Below, piece by piece: positions 41,883 to 54,668 of a stretch of 64,000 nt of DNA. Source of the stretch: Endocalyx cinctus (taxonomy: Eukaryota; Ascomycota; Sordariomycetes; Amphisphaeriales; Apiosporaceae); contig BCKC01000002.1 in assembly GCA_001600455.1 (NCBI GenBank), positions 5,222,171 to 5,286,170 on the forward strand, read 5' to 3'. The position numbers were made by a program, and so were the translations under genes. The notes under the pieces were generated by a model that saw only the letters and a list, made by a program, of their open reading frames with translations, was not told the origin of the DNA and searched no databases. The first letter of the stretch is position 1. Every line of letters begins with the position of its first letter.

Positions 41883-42794
41883 TTAAGGCTTAGGAACATG
41901 CAAAGTCTTGCTACACATGAGCGAGCCATGAACCAAGAACATCAGACATAAAGGATGAACCTCGAACGCCGAGCCCTCGAACCAGAGCCCCAACGGTACG
42001 TTTTCGAGGATCCATCCGCGGGAGACGAACCAGGCCATGAGCGCGTCGATACCCAACGTGGTCGGGATCGGGGTTCCCTCGAAGTAGGCCGCTTTCCCGG
42101 CGGAGTCCTTGGGTACGTCGGCCGCCGTCACGTTGAACCGGGCCAGACGCGTGAGACCGCAGAGGACGAAGACGGCGAGGAGGAGCTGATCGAGGTTCGT
42201 GCGTAGACCGATACTGAAGGCTATGCAGGCCGGGGCTAGACCGAAGGATATCTTTTTTTACATATGTTAGTATTTTATTTTTCTCTAAGATGAGAGGTAG
42301 AAAGACGGAGAAAAGGCTTACCAAATCAGCTAAAGAATCTAATTCCTGGCCCATCATGCTGCTCTTCTTTCTCCAACGCGCCACCCGTCCGTCCATGAAA
42401 TCGAAGAATAAACCGAAGGGGAGGAACGCTAGGGCCAGGTAGAGGGTATTGACGTCGGATTCGGTCGTCGTCGAAGATAAGGAGGACGAATTGAGACAAT
42501 ATCGCAGACTTGTGAAAACGGAAAGGATTCCGCAGAGACCTATATAAAAAATTATCATTTAGTTTTGTCTTCTTTTTCTTGTTTTATGTATTTGTATATA
42601 TTTGAAGAAGACGGAAAGAAAAACGTACCGTTTAATTCGGTAATATAATCAGCCATATGCAAAGCTCGCAAAAGCGAGAAATGCTGCGTCGTAGGCGAAG
42701 CTAGCAGAGCTTTCTGCTTCGAGTCGGACGTGTCCGTAGGTGCCATTTTGGAAGGTGACGATGGAACGGCCGCGCTTGATGTACGTTTCGACAT
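41883..42794 (-). CDS. CHO1: Phosphatidylserine synthase (CDP-diacylglycerol-serine O-phosphatidyltransferase)
   Basis: The enzyme makes phosphatidylserine from CDP-diacylglycerol and serine in the ER membrane, the entry step of the fungal PS-PE-PC route. Exons 42794-42629, 42539-42322 and 42251-41883 give 250 residues. The CDP-alcohol phosphotransferase signature D-G-x2-A-R-x8-G-x3-D-x3-D is complete: it starts [12 protein letters not shown] and runs to ELDSLAD at the exon 2/3 junction. Further family features are [10 protein letters not shown] before the first membrane span, [26 protein letters not shown] and FEGTPIPTT. The N-terminal about 45 residues are Ser/Thr/Pro-rich and probably cytosolic. 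The whole fits the yeast Cho1 type, not the mammalian base-exchange type. Confidence 0.95.
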
Positions 42795-45144
42795 TACTTC
42801 TTTTTTTTTTTTTTGGTTTTATGTCGCACACACACGGAATTATATATATGTATATACGCAGAGAGACGACGGAGCTCGTTTCTTCAGGGATAAAACAAGA
42901 CGGTGTTTTTTTTTTTTTTATCTACGTTCGATTTAGGTTTTGGTCGTAAATTAAAGAAGAGGGAGAAGAGTAGGTTTAAGTTTTAGGTGTTTTTCTTTCC
43001 GACCGTTTTTCTCGTTTCTGTCGTTCTCGTAAAATATTAAATAGAAGGGAAGAAGAAGAAGAAGAAGAAGAAAAAAAAAAAAGAGGCGAAGAATAGAAGA
43101 AGAGGGTCTATCGACTACTATATGTAATGTAGTGTGAAAAATGAAGTAAATGAAATTGGTTACGTAGGTAATATACTTAAGTACCTACCTACCGGAGGTA
43201 GTTATAGTATAGTGTAATGTAAGTATGACGTGCCAAGTTTTCTTTTTCTTCTTATGCGTATACACCATGGATACATCCCTAGGTACCTATACATATAATA
43301 ATAGGATAGGTACTTTCATCCGTTTTATTTAGTTCTACGTAAAAATTCAAAGGAAATAGAATAGATATAGAATACAGTATATTGTAAAATGTACCTCGTT
43401 ATCCTTTTGATCTTCTCTCCTTTATAAATCAAGAAATCGGTGTAGAGAAAAAAAAGAAGCAAAAGTACGTTAAAAGCTAACCTCCTTATAGGTTAAACCC
43501 GGGGTTAAAAAAGAAGAAGCATGACGCTGAAAATGAGATAAAAATGACCAAGTCAAAAAAAAAAAAAAAAAAAAAAAAAAGTACAAAGTACCTGATGAAG
43601 TCATTCCTCTCAAGACAACTCAGCTAGGTTAGGTTAAACCAACCTTTCTTTGTATATACTCAGCCACCTTTATTTTATTTTGGATACTTTATGTGATCGG
43701 TAAAGAAAAGAAGAAAAATGTGTGGCTTATGCATGTGATGACGATAAGTTTCTTCCCTTCCCCCCCTTTTTGAGACCAGTCATGAAGAAGGGTTGGATAA
43801 ATGTCTTGGGTTTTACATCCATTTCCTAATATTCATGCATGTTACGGAGTGCGGAGTAAGTGAGAAAGAGATAGAGATAAATACACCACCGGTTATGCAA
43901 CTCTAGTAACCACTTCGAACATATACATCCATAGAGACACACAGCAGAAACATCATTTACAGGGGGGGGAAACGGCGTTTCATTCATTATTATTTATTTA
44001 TTATGATTGATTGATCGTGTTGTATTGTATTTACCCCAGACAGTCGTCAGCGAGGACAAGAACAAAACATCTCTCAACTCTTTGTCTTTTTCTTCTTCTT
44101 TCCGTCTTGCCTTCTCTCTACTCCCATTTCTTCCTTCCTTAACTTTCTCACCATTATCACCATTCTTTAATCAAACCCCAACCAACCATCCATCCAAATC
44201 CTATCCCGTCCCGAGAGAGAGAGAGAAGGAGCAAAGAGAGGTATCATCGCATTCGACAAAGCCAGCTTGAACCCCATCAAGGATAAACATAGCCTCAAAG
44301 TCACCTGCCATAGATATCCCCTTTCCCCTCCTTGACAAGCCGCATGTCGTAAGAAAGTGTAGGGAGAGAAAAAAATATCTTTCTTTTTAAGTAGACATAT
44401 CCGTCGAAAAGGTTGGTTATGTTATGTTTATGTGTGTGTGTAGTTTGTTATGCAGTTTTACTTAGTTTTTAGTTCTGATCTATTCCGACAGAACTTTTTA
44501 TGTAAAAGAAGGACATAATTTCAAGCCACAGCTGAAATATATGTAGAGAGAGAGGATGTATTGGAATATAATCGACTATTCCTCGGTTCGTCCGCTCAAA
44601 GTCACAGGTCCGGTGAGTTCCAACGTATCCATATACGTATGGCTTTAGCGGCTCAGATGATCGAATTAGGTCCATCCTACTAGTCGTAGTAGTTTACGGG
44701 GCGCGAATGATAAAAAACCCAGAGTTTGCCTCTCCCCGAAAGAAAAGAGAAAAAAAAAAAAAAGAATCCTCCTTGTTCATTAAATTATCGTTCCATTTCG
44801 AATGATATATATGTGCGTGTGTGTGCGTGTATACGTCAAACTCCTGTAATAGTGAAAAAAGAGAGGAACAGTTCGTGATATGGTATATATGTGCGGGAAA
44901 AAAAAAAGACAAACGACTAGAAAGGCGGGAAGAAAAAAAGAAATTAAACGCCCCATCGTATGCATTTATAGAACAGAAAATGAAAAATAAAAAATAAAAA
45001 AGGAAATAATCTGGTCTGGTCTGGTGTTTTTTTTTTGTGTACGCAGTTATTTAAAAAAGTCTCTGCCGGTCGCGATATGTACTTTTGTGCCCTTGGGGCG
45101 CAAAATAAAATAAAAATTGCGAGTCATGTCGGGAATGAGTATAT
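42795..45144. other. Intergenic region upstream of CHO1
   Basis: About 2.35 kb between the CHO1 start and the 3' end of the next minus-strand gene. It includes an A26 run (43555-43580), GAA-type purine repeats (43050-43080) and TACCTAGGTA-like palindromic words. No gene was recognised. ORFs such as 44007-44270 are low-complexity. Confidence 0.5.
43555..43580. repeat. A26 homopolymer
   Basis: A run of 26 A lies in the CHO1 upstream region. Confidence 0.9.
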
Positions 45145-47806
45145 TTAATGTCGGCTGATGATTAGAGAAAATCCATCGATCCAGTTCGAGACCGATCCGG
45201 ATAAGCCGCGGATCAGATAGTTAGGTGGAGGTGTCAAAGTTTGCGGCCTGTTTTTTTTTTTTTTTTATGGCCATCGTTAGCGATACAAACAGCTGCGAAG
45301 AAAAAGGGAGGGAGAGACGGAGAGAGAAAACTTACGCAGAACCCGGGTATATGGTTCCGTACGGTGCCGAATCTCGGAGATTCGTCATAATCTGGAGCAT
45401 GTCCACGTAGCGACCGACTCGCACTCTAAACCCGGTAATATATTCCGCGCTTCCACGTTCTGCGTTATCGTATTTAAGTCAGTATCTCCCCCTGTGGTAT
45501 TTATAAAAAGAGACGGAGGAAAGAACAAAAAAACTTACCCAGCTCAAAAACGCTACAAACATCGTTCTCGCTTCCTCTCGATCCAAACAGCTGCGTAGAC
45601 TGATCCTCCCAGAAGAACTCCAACCCGCGCACCGCCTCCCCGTGGTACACCGCCACGCGGATCAAGATCCTCTTCGTCTCGGCCACGTTGGTCAGGATCA
45701 TGTTCTGCCGTTCGCTGACGTCCGGGGCGGGGCAGCCGAGCTCGTTGCTCAAATAACCAACCTTGCCCGACGGCATTTTGACCGAGGTTTTCGCGAACGC
45801 GTGGAAATCGTCTATCCGCAGGGATCCTCCGCCGTACGAGACGATGGTCAAGCCCAGCTTGGCTTTCCGCTGGTCCTCGGGAAACCGGCTGCGCAGGTCC
45901 GACTCGGTGAGCCACAGCTTCTGGTTCTGCCGCCTCAGCGTGGGCGAGTCCGTGTAGTACTCGAGGAAGTGGCGGCAGATCTTGTCGTCGCCCGCGAACA
46001 GCTTGATGTGGGCCACGCCCGCCGGCGAGGCCACGTATACCTGCCCCTTCTCGGTCGACCACGCTTGCACGCTCTTCTCCCCCTTGTTGCTAGCTTGGGG
46101 CCAGTGGATGAAGCACGGGTGCGCGTAAAACTGCATGCAGTCGAGCCGGTGCCAGTGGCACTCCTCGCCGCTCGTGATGCGCTGCCCTTTCGGCACCCCC
46201 GGCGGTACGAAGGAGCGGCTGAAGCGCTGGTAGTCCGACGCCATGATGCCCGATTCCTGCTGGCAGGAGCCGAGCAGATGACCGATCTGGTGGAGATGAG
46301 CGCCCATACCTCGGCTGGCTGCCTCCCAGGGAGTGGTCGGTCTTCCGCCGTTGTCCGCAACGTCTTTGGTGTCGATGGGGGTCAAATCTTCGGAATCCGG
46401 CCCTACGTCCTCTATCGCCGTCGGGTAGCTGTGGAGACAATGCGAGCCGAATATGGCCAGGTCCAGGTCCTCGCCTGCGCTGCCTCCCACCGCGTCGTAG
46501 CCCGTCACCGTCTTCGACTCCGAATCCCAGTGCGTGTCCAGGAGCAACGCGGTCACGTATCGCTTCTGACCGACGGCCGGCCGGTATCGATCTCGCACCG
46601 CCTTCGCCACCACGCCGAACAGGGCCGACTTCTCGGGACCGTCGGTGCAGCAGTTCACCTCGCCCTTGCCGAGCTCGCGAAGTTCGGCCACGGTTTCCTC
46701 TGTTCGGATGACGTCGACGCGGGCTTCGTGTCGCATGATGCCAGCCTGCCGGTCGTATCGGCTCGTCGTTCCTAGCGTCCACTCGTCTTCGAGGGTAAAA
46801 GCTCGGCAGCCAAAGCCGTTGTTGAACATCTGGTCCGCCGTAAAGGCCTGCCACATGTAAGCGGCCATTCTGAACTTCTGGATGGCCGTGCTCAAGTCGT
46901 TGCCGCCGTCCCTCTTAGCGCGATAAGGGATCGTGTCGAACGTCTCGAGAGAGTCCTTGCCCAGGACGATGGCGAGCTGCATGGGCGGCGCGATGCTGGA
47001 CGCTACCATAGACACGAATACCGAGTTCACGTGCTGGACCATAGTACTATGTCTGGTCAAGTTCTTATTCGTGAACACGAACTGCAGCTTGTTACGTCCG
47101 GGCGTGAGGTAGACTAGAGCCTTAAAGCGAGACTCTCGAACGGGCCAGCTAATGACCGGAAACGACGAATCCTCCTCGCGAACCACCTTCACAAAACCGT
47201 CCACGGGTCTTCCGTCTCCATCTCCGATTTCGCCGTTGACCAACACGATCCTCTGGCTATACTGTACAGGTCGATCATTAATATATTCCCCTCAAGTTCT
47301 ATTGTTTTCTTGAAGCGCCGAGTCGTGATCGTGTAGCCATCCACCAGGTATCAACGTGACGGGAGAACAGTAGTAGATAAATAGATGGGTAGATCGGTAT
47401 CCAGGTGAAGAAGAATGGCAAATCGAGAAATCAAACTTACAGTACGGCCGTCGGTCATGTTCAATAAACGAGGCGCAAACGGCGAGAGAGGCGGCTTCTC
47501 AGGCCGGTGTGTGGGAGAAGGGACGGTGCTAGCGTTAGGCGGCGTTCCCATGGTGCTGTACCTGTGATGGGGCAGGTAGGGTCTAGAATAGTTCGCCGAC
47601 ATGTCGAATTGCGGATCTTTGACTTGCGTATGAAGCGCGGGATCAGACTGCGTAGCGATCGAAGGAGGCGTCAGTGTTCCGCTGGTAGGGGCGGTATCGT
47701 TGCTGCTATGATCCTCGTTGCTGGAATTATCTCCGGAATGATCGGTGCGAAAGCTAGCCTTAGACTTCCTTCTCAAGTCTTTGAATTTGAAGAATGATCG
47801 CGCCAT
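45145..47806 (-). CDS. YIL108W-type metallopeptidase-like protein with jacalin domain, altered HExxH
   Basis: It belongs to the putative zinc-metallopeptidase family PF12044 (yeast YIL108W and filamentous-fungal zmp proteins). Four exons (47806-47441, 47261-45539, 45459-45336, 45247-45145) sum to 771 residues. After a basic, Ser/Pro-rich N-terminus (MARSFFKFKDLRRKS) comes the beta-rich part (FPVISWPVRESRFKALVYLT), then the peptidase-like core (AAYMWQAFTADQMF). The zinc site reads H446-Q-I-G-H450-L-L-G-S-C-Q456, where the family pattern HExxHxxGxxH would have Glu and a third His. The C-terminal jacalin-like lectin domain (LTIVSYGG to NWIDGFSLIIS) is completed only by exons 3 and 4. ATG 47806 is preferred over 47848 because the MARSFF N-terminus looks like the family start. 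Proteolytic activity is doubtful. Confidence 0.92.
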
Positions 47807-50800
47807 CGTGAAAAAAGTATGGTCCGTTGTAGGGACGAACCAGTACACGATAAGTTAAGTTGGTTGGGAGAAATAGCAGAATAAACAAATGAAGGAGGGT
47901 AAGTTCTTTTATTGTTTATTGTTTGTTTCTTTTATTTTGATTTATTTTACGGGGCATTTGTTGATTATGTCGTCGATTGTTGCTCGGCGGAAGCTTCTTG
48001 ATGGTGACCCTCTTCCGGAACAAGTCTATATTACTTTGGGGGGTGGCCACCCCTAAAAGCAGTAACAGTAAAGAAGAGATAAAAAGAAAAAAGTGAAGGA
48101 CCCCTCGATCTTCGGAAGCTTAGAAAAAAGATAAAATCGGGGAACCCGAACTTCTTTTTTAACTTTCTCGAAAACGAAGGGAACGACACGAATTCGGTCT
48201 ACTGCCTTTAGGGAAAAGAAGAAGAGACAACAACAAAAAAAGAAGAAGAAGAAAAAGAGTGAGAATTTAGGAGGGGAGGAATGAGGAAATCTTTTGGTGT
48301 TGTACGCGGCCAACCGTCAAGTTTCTAGCGGGTAGATCTTTGATAGTATTATGGATCCCACGGACACACAATCTCGAAACTAAGGCAATGCGGCAGACGT
48401 AATAAAGGCCTTGATTCTTTTTTATTTTATTTTAGTGACATGTGCTACCAGGGATGAATTGGCCCGAGAACTACGTTTTTTCTTTTTTTGTTCTTTTAAG
48501 TAGCGTAGATAGATAGCTAAAGTGGCTACCTACGTATTTAGTTAGATAATAAAAAAAAAAAAAAAATCTTTTTTAAGATATAAGTATACGCGGCGACATT
48601 GATAGGGAACATGGAACATGGGACGTGGGACGTGGGACATTAGATGAAGAAGCAGGATCTTGGGTATCACTGGGTAATTATACAATAATATAAAACATCA
48701 CCATTAAAGGAGATGAAGAGAGATAGGGAGAAAGAAAAAAAAAAAAACCTTGGAAAATACCTAGACAATGTTGATTGATATTCTTTTTTTTATCGTTCAA
48801 ACAAAAAATAAATATCAGATAAAATAAAGCGGGTTTCAATGGAAGCATGAAGAGAGAATATCGGTATCTAACTTGACCCTTTAACTTTAATACCCAGCCC
48901 TCGTTCTCGTAATATAGATTGGGTATGTTAATCTAATAAAGAAGAGATAAGAAGAAAATATTAAATCAACTTTAAGACATGGTGAACCAAAAGAACGAGT
49001 GAATTGATGAGAAGGCCAGGTAGTATTTTTTTTTCTGACAATTAATTAGTTGGTGAACACTTTTAGAAAGGAAAGTGAGAAAAAATGGCTGAATGGTTAT
49101 GGGAGAATAAGACGAATGGATGGGAATTGGACCATCGTCGATCAAAGATCAAGCAAGTGTGGTATGTTTAGTACTAAATATGCAACACCATGTCAAATGT
49201 AACCTTCGTGTACATGCAGTGACAATCATCAGCAAGTTCCCGCACTGGCATAATAAGATAAACCCCCTGACCCCCTAGAATTGAACACTACACTGCTACT
49301 GTACAACTGCTAGAAAGTACATTACATTACTACCAACAGTGAGCCACTCACTTTCAACTACTCTGTACAAGTAAACAGGTTATGTTACGGTTTTTTACTG
49401 TGTTTCTGTTTCTAACGGCCCTTTGTACGGTAAAATATCATTAGCAGCAGGTAAGGGTACCTCCTAGGTAAACGGGATAACGATGACGTCGCGGCTACAG
49501 GGATAAAACTTAGGAATAGTGGATTCGAATAGCTCCTTAAATTCGTCCCAAAGTCTGGAAATACGCCGGTATAGTACATTCTTAGTGTTATTTATTATTT
49601 ATTATTTTAGCTTGTACGTATACTATACTCTGTACTTTGTACCTATACGGAGTAGTAAGAAAGAAGTAGCTCAGGGGTCTGGTCTTGATGTCCTGATAGG
49701 AAGCTCCAAAAAAGATTGGGTCCTTTTTTTTCTCTCTCTCTCTTAATTCTCTCGATACGAGGTCCATCTCGCAAATCATCTCTTCATACTGTACTTGTGT
49801 ATTATGTATGATAAATACGTGCGGCTGGTACGGTAATCGCCTGCAGTAGTGTATATGTGTGATGCATTACGTTAGAAGTTAAGGCTTTTGATTCCCAGCC
49901 AATGCCAAAGCAGAGATAGAGAGATATGTCTATCTTTTTGTATTGTATATACTAATATATATACCCAGATATGTATGTTTTTGGATAAACCATGATTATT
50001 GAAACACGAGAAATACGCATATAAATCCTTTTCCTGCATAGATCGATGTCCCTGTTTTGGTGAAAGAAAACGGTCACGATAATAAAACATAATATACTCT
50101 CTTACTTTATTATACACTACCTACCTAGGTATACATATAAAGTTAGGATAAGCAAATGTTATGAAGTAATCATGATTCGGACCGGCGCATGCATCGACGT
50201 ATCTAGCATGTCGATTTGTGCAGGGTGATCTAACATTAAAAAAAAAAAAAAAAAACACCTCGAAAAGTGGGAAATGTCAAAAAAGAATATATATGCTTAA
50301 GTAGATAATGAAAATACGTAAAGTACGTAACATGCAGTGCGCAGTGCGCAGCTGTAGTGGCTTCTTTTCTCCTTTTCCTATGTCTCCTCTCCCTATTCCC
50401 CTTTTCTTTAGCAGAACTTAAATGGGATAGATAGGCAGTCAAAGAAATGATATGCTTAAATAGCCTCAAGTGTATATGTATGTATGTTAATACTCCGTAT
50501 GTCAAACGAATGGTTGAAAAACAGGAAATGAGACGGACGATTGACATACACGGTTGGGTAAAGTGACCAACGTACATAATACACGCATATGTACCCAGTA
50601 AATGGGATTCTCTTCTTAGTACTTGTATACTTCTTGATACCTGGTATATACTATGTATAACACAACACAGTAAGATGGGATTTCTTACATGGCATTTTTA
50701 GTTGTCAACAGTTTTATCGCCCTGTTCATCTATTTAGTCACAGGTTCCAGTGACATATTTCCCACTATGATATGATACGATAATAAAGGCAAATGAGAAA

Positions 50801-53373
50801 AGATGAAATGATTTAGGAGTTGAGATATTACCCTTTTCAAGATACGAGAAGACGTTTTTTTTGAGGCTATGCGGACTAAATCTAAGCCCGATATGTCATT
50901 GTCCCTATTTTAGCGTAGTTAGATTTCTGTACGAGAATAGAGTCGGAAGCTAAATTATAGCTGCAGTAGATTTCTTAACAACCACGGCTAATGGAAGCAT
51001 CGGTCTGGATGGTGGTGGATATTGATATTTTGCAGGTGAGCATACCAAGTACATAGTATATTCAATTCCGATCTGCAAAAGAAGGTGGGTATAAGGAGTA
51101 CATATATATTCATTATGTGTTACATCTCCTGCATGTCTCTCTGTCTCTCTGTCTCTCTTATCTCTCTGCCATCGGAGAACCAAAAATTAGTGGTTTATCC
51201 AAATTATGGAAGTTGGCTACGCAGAATACAAATAACTTAGTATGTGATCATGAACAATTTCAGTATACATACCTAGTATAGATAGAGACAGCAAGTCAGG
51301 CTAGGCTGGTAAGAAAAAGAAGACAGACATTTAGACATTTTTTTTACTTAATAGTCTTTTCATCATCATTATCCCCATCTCGAAGTCCGACGTCCGTTCT
51401 CCCCTTCTCGAGATCCCCCTCTTGAGTCAAGACAGTTAAGTCCAGTAAAAGGTTGAATTCGCAATTAAGGCAGCACGTCACACTCAAAAGCCCTACAGAA
51501 GGTTGACCCTAACCTTGACAGTTCATAAGATCTCGTGGTACATCTTTTTCCCTCGTTTAATTCCTTTTAAGCTTAATTCAAGCATGAAGCGTTAAAGCAT
51601 GCTGCAAGGTTATGATATGTCAAGATGGGTCATAGCTAATACATACATACATGTACGTACTATGTATGTACACTACATATGTAAAGGGGCATGCCACTTT
51701 TTGTATCGCGGTGTTTTTAGAGAATTAAAGAAAAAAAAAAGTGGCATATCTAATATTTACCTCATCGTACCAAATCGGCCAAGTTAATAAACGCACATCT
51801 TTACCAATCCAGCTATCTCCGTCATTTTCGTGACGGATTAGAGTAGGCAAAGAGACATATTCCTGTTTTTTTTTTGTCTTGTATTCTTATTCAACTGCGG
51901 GGTGGGGTTCATTTTTGGATATCAAAGCGTAAGCCACCGGAAAGGATAGCTGACTGCGTTAATAAAATTGTATTATACATACGTATGTATATGACCAGCA
52001 TCGTACAATTAATTTAGTGCAGACTCCAGAGCGAGGAGAACAATACTCTTTATACCCGTAGACGTATATTGATACCGTGCCTTTTGGCAGCTGTTGTGCT
52101 AGCTGTAAGCTGAGCCTATTGAATTGGACGAAACCCCCATCAGCCCATCCATCCACCAACTAAAATATTTTCTATTGATTCTCAACAACGACTTATTCGG
52201 TTTTGATTCGTCTTTGTTTGAACAACCGCTCAGCCACTCACTCTATAGATATCGGGGCTGCAGTTGTTGAGTGCATATGCTAATTTACAGGCCACTTACC
52301 CACTAACCCCACTATAACTGTCGCATATCATCACGGGCCAATACAAATTACCAGCCAATTTACTCTCAATGATTATGACTTTTTCAGCCATATATACCAT
52401 GTAGTATATCTGACTATTCTGCAGCTTCATCCACTCCTGCTTTTTTTTTCCTCTCCCGTTCCTACATAGGTTTTCTTCTGAGCTTATAGACCAATAAAGT
52501 GTGTAAATATATACCTAATATATCTAGATGTAGCCAGCTTTTGTGGTTCTTCAGTAGGCTTAAGTAAGGAGTTGGGTTAACAATCATCATCAAAGTGTAC
52601 GTGTGCAAGTAAGGTGCAAATATAAAACGGCAGCTGAGGAAGGAGTAGTAAAAACCAAATCTTCCGTGCTTTAATATTTAGAAACGGTCAATGCTTTTTT
52701 TTTTATCGTGTAGCGAGACCGACTTTACGATGCACCATACCTGTGTTACAGTTTCATTAAAAGAGAGGCAATTAAGAAAGAAAGGGAAGAAATCGATTAA
52801 GATCCCAGCAAAAGCCGATCTTGGTTGACCGGGGAATATTCCATTCATCCTAGCTCTGACTTTAATTGACGGGTTGGAAAAGAAAAGAGTCGAATGTTCC
52901 CGGACGGAAACGGTTGCGGTTGCTGAGTGGTGGGGGAAATTCGATCTTGTCGCCGCTTAATATATAATAACACAACCCCTGAAGCTCCCTTTTCCTCCTA
53001 TTCTAACATACATATTATGTACATATATATGTCCATAGTAAGTAACAACTTCAACATATATCTCAAAAAAAAAAAAAAAAAAAAAAGTAATTTCCAGGCT
53101 TCTGAATTTTCCCAAGAAACATACGGATAAAAGTATCCAGGCCGCATTTATGTCTTAGATCTTGAATCCATATTCTCATGTTCTCCTATTCTCATATTGA
53201 ATTTTACGACGATGTTTTTCGTCAGTCAGATAAGATAGGAACATGGATACATGGACATTACCGGTTTCCACGGTTATGACAAGCACAAAAAAAGAAGCGA
53301 CAAGAAAGCAAGGACTTAGATTACTCCGGAAGCAGTAAAATAACCCCGTGCCCTGACATTATCAGAGATAATA

Positions 53374-53581
53374 TGTTGATTATTAGTAGCTAGCTGGAGT
53401 ATAAGCCACACCAGCCACATCACCAGCCACAGGCTGGTGTATGTGGCCAGTGCGGAGCTGGCCTGTACGCCAGCTCACTTACACTCGAAATAATTCTGAC
53501 TAGCAGAATTATTTCACAACATCAACAACAATAATAACTTCATTTTTCAGAACAGTAAAATCTTACGATTTTAACCCAACA
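53374..53581 (-). mobile_element. 208-bp solo LTR-like element, copy B
   Basis: This is the exact reverse complement of the copy at 30069-30276 over all 208 bp by eye. On the plus strand it begins TGTTGATTAT and ends AACCCAACA. A perfect 5-bp target duplication TAATA flanks it (53369-53373 and 53582-53586). It differs from the other copy's GCAAA, so this is a separate insertion and not a segmental duplication. Identity of the two copies implies recent movement or very recent divergence. Confidence 0.85.
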
Positions 53582-54081
53582 TAATAAGCAACGACAAAAT
53601 GAAAGTTCATACAAGTATATACGTAAGCAAAGCAAAGCAAAGCAATCCGTGTCAAGAAACACAGAATAACAAAATATTCACCTTCTACCAAATAAAAGAA
53701 GGGGTAAAAAAAAAGAGTAGAAGTTTCAAAAAAGTAGATTAGGGGAAAATCAAATATATATTTATATTTATAGATATGATACCTAGGTAACAAATATAAT
53801 ATATATCTAAGTAGATATAGAGAAATGCGGGAGATCAGAGTGTTACGGTAGATTAGCTAAATAACCAAAAATTTCCCCTGTAAATTAGTTGGTTAGTGAA
53901 CTAATGGTGATACACTAGGTGAGTGAATAGGGCAAGTTCTGCAAGGGGAGCTGAATATGAACTGACCTACACAGTAAGTGCCTAGCTGCCTAGGTCCTAT
54001 ATAGTATACAAGTACTGTATGTAATAGTACTGGTTCCAGCCTATGAAAAGCTTGAACCAACCGGTTACCAGAGGAATGAGC

Positions 54082-54123
54082 AATTAACCCTTACCAGTTC
54101 TGCCAGGCAGCCAAGGGTTAATT
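54082..54123. repeat. Nested inverted repeat (hairpin)
   Basis: An 11-bp perfect stem AATTAACCCTT/AAGGGTTAATT encloses a 20-bp loop, which itself contains CTGCC-A-GGCAG. It lies 500 bp from solo-LTR-like copy B and about 550 bp upstream of the WHI5-like gene. It could be a cruciform or binding site. No function is known. Confidence 0.7.
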
Positions 54124-54668
54124 ACCCAAACCTTACCGTACTGAGCTTTTAGCGGACGTTTTACTGTTAGTGTAGAACTGATCGATGATCCTTTCTTTAC
54201 ATTCGTCCATAACGAACCTTTTTTTTTTTACAGTACCACACACATCACATTATCACACACTCCTTCAGCTGGTTACTTGGTAATAGACAAGATACTGAAT
54301 TACCAACTACATTACCTTCTTTTTTTGTAATATATATGTATGTGCTTTTTAATTGAACGATAATTGAGGATTCATAGGTTATTGATAATATATTTCTCCT
54401 TTTTTTTTTTTTCGTTTCTCACTTGAAAATAAGACATGATTCTCAAAATTTCGTTCTATCCATTCAAAATTTTTTAATTCTGTCCCTTTACCTTTTCTCA
54501 CCCCTCGTTTGTGCAGCAGCAAGCGCCGACCTCCCAGATCGACCCAATCAAGCCTTTCTTCCGTAATAAAACTTCCTCCTCGATAACCATTCGAAAGACA
54601 TTTTACCTTATCCAAGAAAACTTCAACCGAAAGGGAAAAAAAAAAATCCTCTGGTCAAGAGAACAAGT

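Larger units (their letters stand above)
47807..54668. other. Gene-poor 6.9-kb intergenic region with solo-LTR-like copy B
   Basis: This is the longest stretch without a recognisable gene. It is AT-rich with many homopolymers (for example A runs near 48550, 50238 and 53066). All ORFs are short and low-complexity. It contains one copy of the 208-bp insertion (53374-53581) and a nested hairpin (54082-54123). No tRNA, 5S rRNA or snRNA signature was seen. Spliced non-coding or very small genes cannot be excluded. Confidence 0.5.

Noticed and set aside
45642..46775. 377-codon plus-strand ORF opposite the metallopeptidase-like gene
   Set aside because: Shadow of the sense exon. The sense frame carries PF12044-type and jacalin motifs and splices consistently.
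45935..46854. Other minus-strand ORFs within the metallopeptidase-like exon
   Set aside because: They are alternative frames of the same exon, Arg/Gly/Pro-rich without motifs.
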